This document shows, piece after piece, positions 60,546 to 64,000 of a stretch of 64,000 bases of DNA. How positions within the stretch are numbered: the stretch's first letter is position 1; each line of letters begins with the position of its first letter. This stretch comes from Gigantopelta aegis. Its lineage: Eukaryota; Mollusca; Gastropoda; Neomphalida; Peltospiridae. The stretch covers positions 8,088,560 to 8,152,559 of the forward strand of contig NC_054701.1 in the NCBI RefSeq assembly GCF_016097555.1, read 5' to 3'. The position numbers and the translations under genes are program-made. A model generated the notes under the pieces. The model ran no database searches. It was given only the letters and a program-made list of their open reading frames with translations, and was not told the origin of the DNA.

Positions 60546-60684
60546 CTTGAGGTGGTTTTTCGCTGGGTTTGCTCAAAGTAACTTTTCTTCATGGATAATT
60601 TCAGCAGCAAAATCGTGTTTTACGTCAGTATTGCAGAGCCATGAAATGTGAACGTATTTTAGAGATCATTTTAAGCCACTACAG

Positions 60685-60860
60685 AAACAGTGGCGTAGCC
60701 GGGGGTGGGGGGTGGGTGTGTGTGTGTGTGCGCCCCCACCCCCCAATCCCAGCAAAATTAGGGGTGATCAGTGGTTTACTCAATATCATTGTTTATTTGG
60801 TTGCCAGGTTCGAACCCCCTCCCCCTTTAGACAAGATGCCCTTTTGCCTAGTTTTTTTAG
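60685..60860 (+). mobile_element. MITE-3-like element, degraded
   Basis: Left end cagtggcgtagccgggggtg matches the cagggg cgtag end at 33333. G-rich and C-rich blocks flank a short (GT)n. The right terminus was not found. Confidence 0.45.
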
Positions 60861-60929
60861 CACAACTGTATAATTAGATCCACCCCTTCACCATGTTCGT
60901 GGTGAATAAACAACAAAGCGCCTGATATA

Positions 60930-61490
60930 TATAGAGGATACCGGTAATAAACGAGATACCAGTTATTATCAAAATTATGTCCCGAATCAAATCATTTTTG
61001 GTTATCGCGAGCTTTAGCGAGTGACAAATGAAAAGTATTTCACTCGGGATATACATTGATAATAACTGGTATTGAGTTTGTTATTCTATTTATTACCCCA
61101 GCTATGTTTTCTCTAAACACCTTTATGTACATGTAGGCTATAGAAACATTGTAAACCACTTTACACACTGTTCTGGGTATTGCTATAACTTTGCATTTTA
61201 ACCATGTTCACAGATAATTTTAAAAAACAAAAGTTATCGTTATTCTGCTAAAAATATAAATAATGATTTGTGTTCAAATGACATTTTGTTATAAATTTAA
61301 TATTAAAACAGTCGTGAACACAAACTCATTAAAGTACATGACGTCATTTTGTGTGTTTGCCAAATCGCAATGATGTTATATCTAGAACCGACAAAATCAT
61401 TGGTTTGTAAGCGTCAAATCATTCAGTAATATTGTACGTCACATTTTCTCTGTTATGAGTGGTCACTGGGGGTAATAAATATAGTTATTT
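60930..61490. mobile_element. hairpin element of MITE-2 architecture
   Basis: A 150-bp near-palindrome: gataccagttattatcaaaa and cccgaatcaaat versus actcgggatatacattgata and ataactggtattgag, with an inner gcgagctttagcgag loop. It is followed, as in MITE-2, by a part with TGACGTCA (about 61340), and gggggtaataaatata near 61469 resembles the inverse of 61080-61098. The sequence differs from MITE-2 but the order of parts is the same. Confidence 0.55.
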
Positions 61491-61805
61491 ATTAAATTAG
61501 TAAAAATAAACATTTTCTTCATGGTGTATGAACTGCACGAAAACAGGAAGTACTAGTAATGAAAGTTGATCGGTTACCACCGGTATCAAAGCAATAAACG
61601 TCTATCATAGACTGCAGTCTTATAATGACATACTTTCGTGTTTGTCTCGTCTTAATAATGGGGGAACAAGGCGGTACAGGCCCCCAGTTTTGAAAATTTT
61701 ACCATACGTTATCTCGGTGCCCTCAGGCGTACGCATCCCATCTTTTGTTTTTTAATATTATGTTAGAATTAAATGGAAATGCCAATAACAAAATGTTTAT
61801 TCATA

Positions 61806-61890
61806 TTTGCATTATTACCAACAGTTATGTAGGGTTCTGTAAGCATTTTTGCATTATTACCAACAGCTATGTAGGGTTCTGTAAGCATTT
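61806..61890 (+). repeat. 42-bp tandem duplication
   Basis: ttgcattattaccaacag, then tatgtagggttctgtaagca, occurs twice with a 42-bp period and one difference (gttatg / gctatg). Confidence 0.93.
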
Positions 61891-62007
61891 GACGTGGATT
61901 ATAACTAATATTCTGAGTAAAATGATGGAAATACATGTTGAAATGTTTTCAGGCCAGCTCATTTTCCCAAATATGTCCATAATTTTTGACACAATTGCTC
62001 CACATTT

Positions 62008-62029
62008 GGGGGGGGGGGGGGGGGGGGGG
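62008..62029 (+). repeat. poly-G run
   Basis: About 22 consecutive G in the FoxP intron, inside the inverted-repeat-bounded segment. Confidence 0.95.
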
Positions 62030-62144
62030 AAGAGGTGGTAGCTAATCCTCCATAATTGAACGTGAATGCTAATAATATACCGGTAACAAGTTTCAACTAC
62101 AAAGTAATGAAGTGTAAGCTATTCCTCGCTTATGTACCTTTCCA

Positions 62145-62328
62145 AATCTGCTGGTAACCCATGTAAAAAGCGTGGTTTTGTAAACACGGGTAAAACACAC
62201 ACATGTGAAATGCACCACGGGTGTATGTCTTGGTCAGGTTTTTCAGCGTTTTACGTAAACCAGTGTTAAAGCTAGGTTTTGATATAACCCGGTGTTTCGA
62301 AACCCAGACATATGAAATCGACCCCAAC
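62145..62328 (-). repeat. right arm of a 1.9-kb inverted repeat
   Basis: Read on the - strand: gggtcgatttcatatgtctg, ctagctttaacactggttta and gcatttcacatgtgtg, in the same order as the left arm at 60389-60545. Together they bound about 1.94 kb of intron. Confidence 0.65.
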
Positions 62329-62656
62329 AGTTTTATAAGCACAGGCCCAGATATTCACTTTGAAGTACATAGTTAGGACTGGTTGGGACAGCGGGGAACC
62401 AAAGTCTATCATATCTCATGTGAATGCTCTACCACTGAGCTACATCTCAGCCCAAACTACTAAGCAAAGACAACAATAAAATATGTTTCACAACCACCGA
62501 CTTGTTTATAATAATAATATGACCATCCACCACAACTGCTGAATAAGCGAGAGCTACTGTTTCTAGTCTAGGCGTGCGGATAGCGAGCGTGACTGACGGT
62601 ACCTCGACTGCGCGGGAGATGTCACCCAGTGGACTGTTTAACTGTTGTAAACATAC

Positions 62657-62723
62657 CCTTAGACTGGCGTTCAGCGTCTCGTTGTATGAGGACGGGTCCG
62701 ACATAGACGGACTCTTCATACTC
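62657..62723 (-). CDS. foxP: FoxP, exon following the forkhead domain
   Basis: 67 bp between acceptor tttttctcttcccgtag and donor aagg/gtatgt: one base of a split codon, then 22 codons reading SMKSPSMSDPSSYNETLNAS and LR. This matches the vertebrate FOXP exon ending LNASLQ, and the next exon continues AAL in both, so sequence and intron position agree (phase 2 in, phase 0 out). It lacks the forkhead domain itself, which must lie upstream, beyond 64000. Its small size makes it easy to miss by automated annotation. Confidence 0.82.
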
Positions 62724-62729
62724 CTACGG

Positions 62730-63495
62730 GAAGAGAAAAAAAGAAAAAAAACTCATCAGATACACGATCGAGTACAGGAAGAGAAAAACAGAACAGAACT
62801 CATCAGATACACCATCAAGAGTACATAGAACATTACTATAATGAAAAGGTAACAGATTTATTAGTAAAATACAAGAAATGTGAATGTCAACTGACAAATT
62901 AAATAAAACTGTCTTAAAAATGGTATTTGTATAACATAAAATTCATGATAACATAAGATTAGTGAATTGGCAGATACACTGAGGGACTATTAATATGGTG
63001 GACAGACCAGACACTACTAAATCTGTTTCTGGATTTAACATGGTGGATAGAGTGCTTGGCCTGGTTTATAATGTGTTATTGTGTATGAAAATTGAAATCG
63101 GTGGTTATGGTTTAGTATGTTTAATATTTGAAGTAAAACCCCAAACACACTTTGGGATTATTTAAGAGATACCAGTACAAAAGAATGTAAATTGTTTTTA
63201 TATTAGAACATATTTTTGTAGATGATATCTGGATTCATTTAAAATCTGATTTTGAAATATTTTTTAACAAGTCTAAAAAAAGTGCATAATTTTTTTTTTT
63301 TTATGTAGTTCCAAGGAAAAGTATTTCTAATCACAATTTTGAAAACAATATGTTCTCTGTGTTCATTATAGTTTATGCCGCTATGGTGATATGATTTGCC
63401 GTTTTGCAGTAGAATAGGGGAAATAAAGCTAACTTATTTTTTGGTTCCAGTAGTTAGTCAACAGCTAATTGTTAATATTGTCCACTAGATATATA
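62730..63495. other. FoxP intron, no feature seen
   Basis: AT-rich DNA upstream (in gene sense) of the 62723 exon. A short near-duplicate gatacac-type stretch lies at 62750-62820; otherwise nothing. Confidence 0.45.
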
Positions 63496-64000
63496 TACTC
63501 TTCAAACAAAAGAAACGCAAAAGGGTACAAATGGGTTATAACTACGATTTTATGTTTCCTACCGGTTCATGCTTTGTGAATATAAGGTCATTGCATGTCC
63601 CAAACACATTACCACGGTTACATTCGATAAAACGCAGCTACTGTACAATAAAGTTCCAAAATGTGAATATTCGCAAAAACGCAGCCACGTGCAAACCATG
63701 TCACCACTGCACGTGCGTTGTCTGCACGTGCAACATGAACACCGACAGTATAAAAGTGCAGGGTGTTCGCTTGCCTGGCCTCTGTATCTGGCCGACAGTT
63801 GACAATCCAGGACATGCCACGTCTCAGTGAACCGCAGAGAAACAATGCCATCGGCCTACTAGACGCAGGCGAATCCAGAACGGCCGTTGCCAGGGCATTC
63901 CATGTGTCCCCAAGCACCATCTCCAGACTGTGGGACCGTTACCAGCAACATGGATCAACACGTGACCTCCCTAGATCCGGTCGACCATGGGTCACTACCC
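63496..64000 (+). mobile_element. Tc1-like DNA transposon, 5' part (cut by window edge)
   Basis: Begins at a TA target in an AT run (63496) with ctcttcaaacaaaagaaacg, a typical Tc1-like terminus, followed by a 5' non-coding part and the transposase start at 63814. It lies in a FoxP intron in the opposite orientation to the gene. The right half and TIR are outside the window. Confidence 0.75.
63814..64000 (+). CDS. Tc1-like transposase, N-terminal part (partial)
   Basis: From ATG 63814, 62 codons run to the window edge without a stop: MPRLSEPQRNNAIGLLDAGE, SRTAVARAFHVSPSTISRLW, DRYQQHGSTRDLPRSGRPWV. This is the first helix-turn-helix of the Tc1 paired-like DNA-binding domain (AVARAFHVSPSTISRLW) followed by the GRPxxT linker (a GRPR-like AT-hook). 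The DDE catalytic domain would follow off the edge. Opposite-strand frames here are shadows. The uninterrupted N-terminus suggests a fairly young copy. Confidence 0.85.
   Translation, partial: MPRLSEPQRNNAIGLLDAGESRTAVARAFHVSPSTISRLWDRYQQHGSTRDLPRSGRPWVTT

Overview
This is AT-rich, intron-rich, repeat-laden animal DNA, most likely from a mollusc and probably a gastropod. The evidence is the tRNA-derived SINE families, the dispersed repeats and two forkhead (Fox) genes of bilaterian type. The species cannot be named from the sequence alone. Most of the 64 kb is non-coding: SINEs, foldback MITEs, Tc1/mariner pieces, one LINE remnant, one reverse-transcriptase fossil, satellite-like arrays and very many microsatellites.

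Two host genes are supported. The first is a foxQ2-class forkhead gene on the + strand (coding from the ATG at 7045, forkhead domain in one exon), with a CCAAT/CRE-type upstream region and a near-perfect CTCF-type motif about 340 bp 5' of the ATG. Its reading frame ends at a TAA that is itself part of a strong splice donor, so a second exon is possible; a candidate 3' exon lies at 21117. The second gene is the 3' end of a FoxP gene on the - strand: three phase-compatible exons (62723-62657, 58883-58747, 58295-57980) carry the part of the protein after the forkhead domain, and the forkhead exons lie beyond the right edge. The two genes are tail-to-tail, about 50 kb apart.

Layout: 1-6.6 kb SINEs, back-to-back MITEs and AT-rich spacer; 6.6-8.6 kb foxQ2; 8.7-21 kb MITEs, tandem repeats and microsatellites; 21.1 kb candidate foxQ2 3' exon; 21.8-27.3 kb dense SINE/MITE/mariner nest; 28.6-29.6 kb LINE 3' part (- strand); 31.4-34.9 kb microsatellites, two SINEs with clear target duplications, and an RT fossil; 36.3-38.4 kb a 65-bp tandem array of about 32 copies; 39.1-39.85 kb a deleted Tc1-like transposon with long terminal inverted repeats; 40.8-41.2 kb a cluster of TCTAATT homeodomain-type sites; 43.3-43.6 kb a CpG-rich island; 45-47.3 kb more dispersed repeats; 47.3-57.85 kb an unusually repeat-poor zone downstream of FoxP; 58-62.7 kb FoxP 3' exons with repeat-filled introns; 63.5-64 kb a Tc1-like transposon entering an upstream FoxP intron.

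The two genes encode DNA-binding regulators. FoxQ2 proteins act in anterior/apical patterning in many animals, and FoxP proteins are transcriptional repressors used in the nervous system. Nothing in the sequence shows that they act together. The physical linkage, the CTCF-type motifs and the conserved-looking non-coding islands between them are the main leads. All names such as SINE-A or MITE-1 are labels for this window only.
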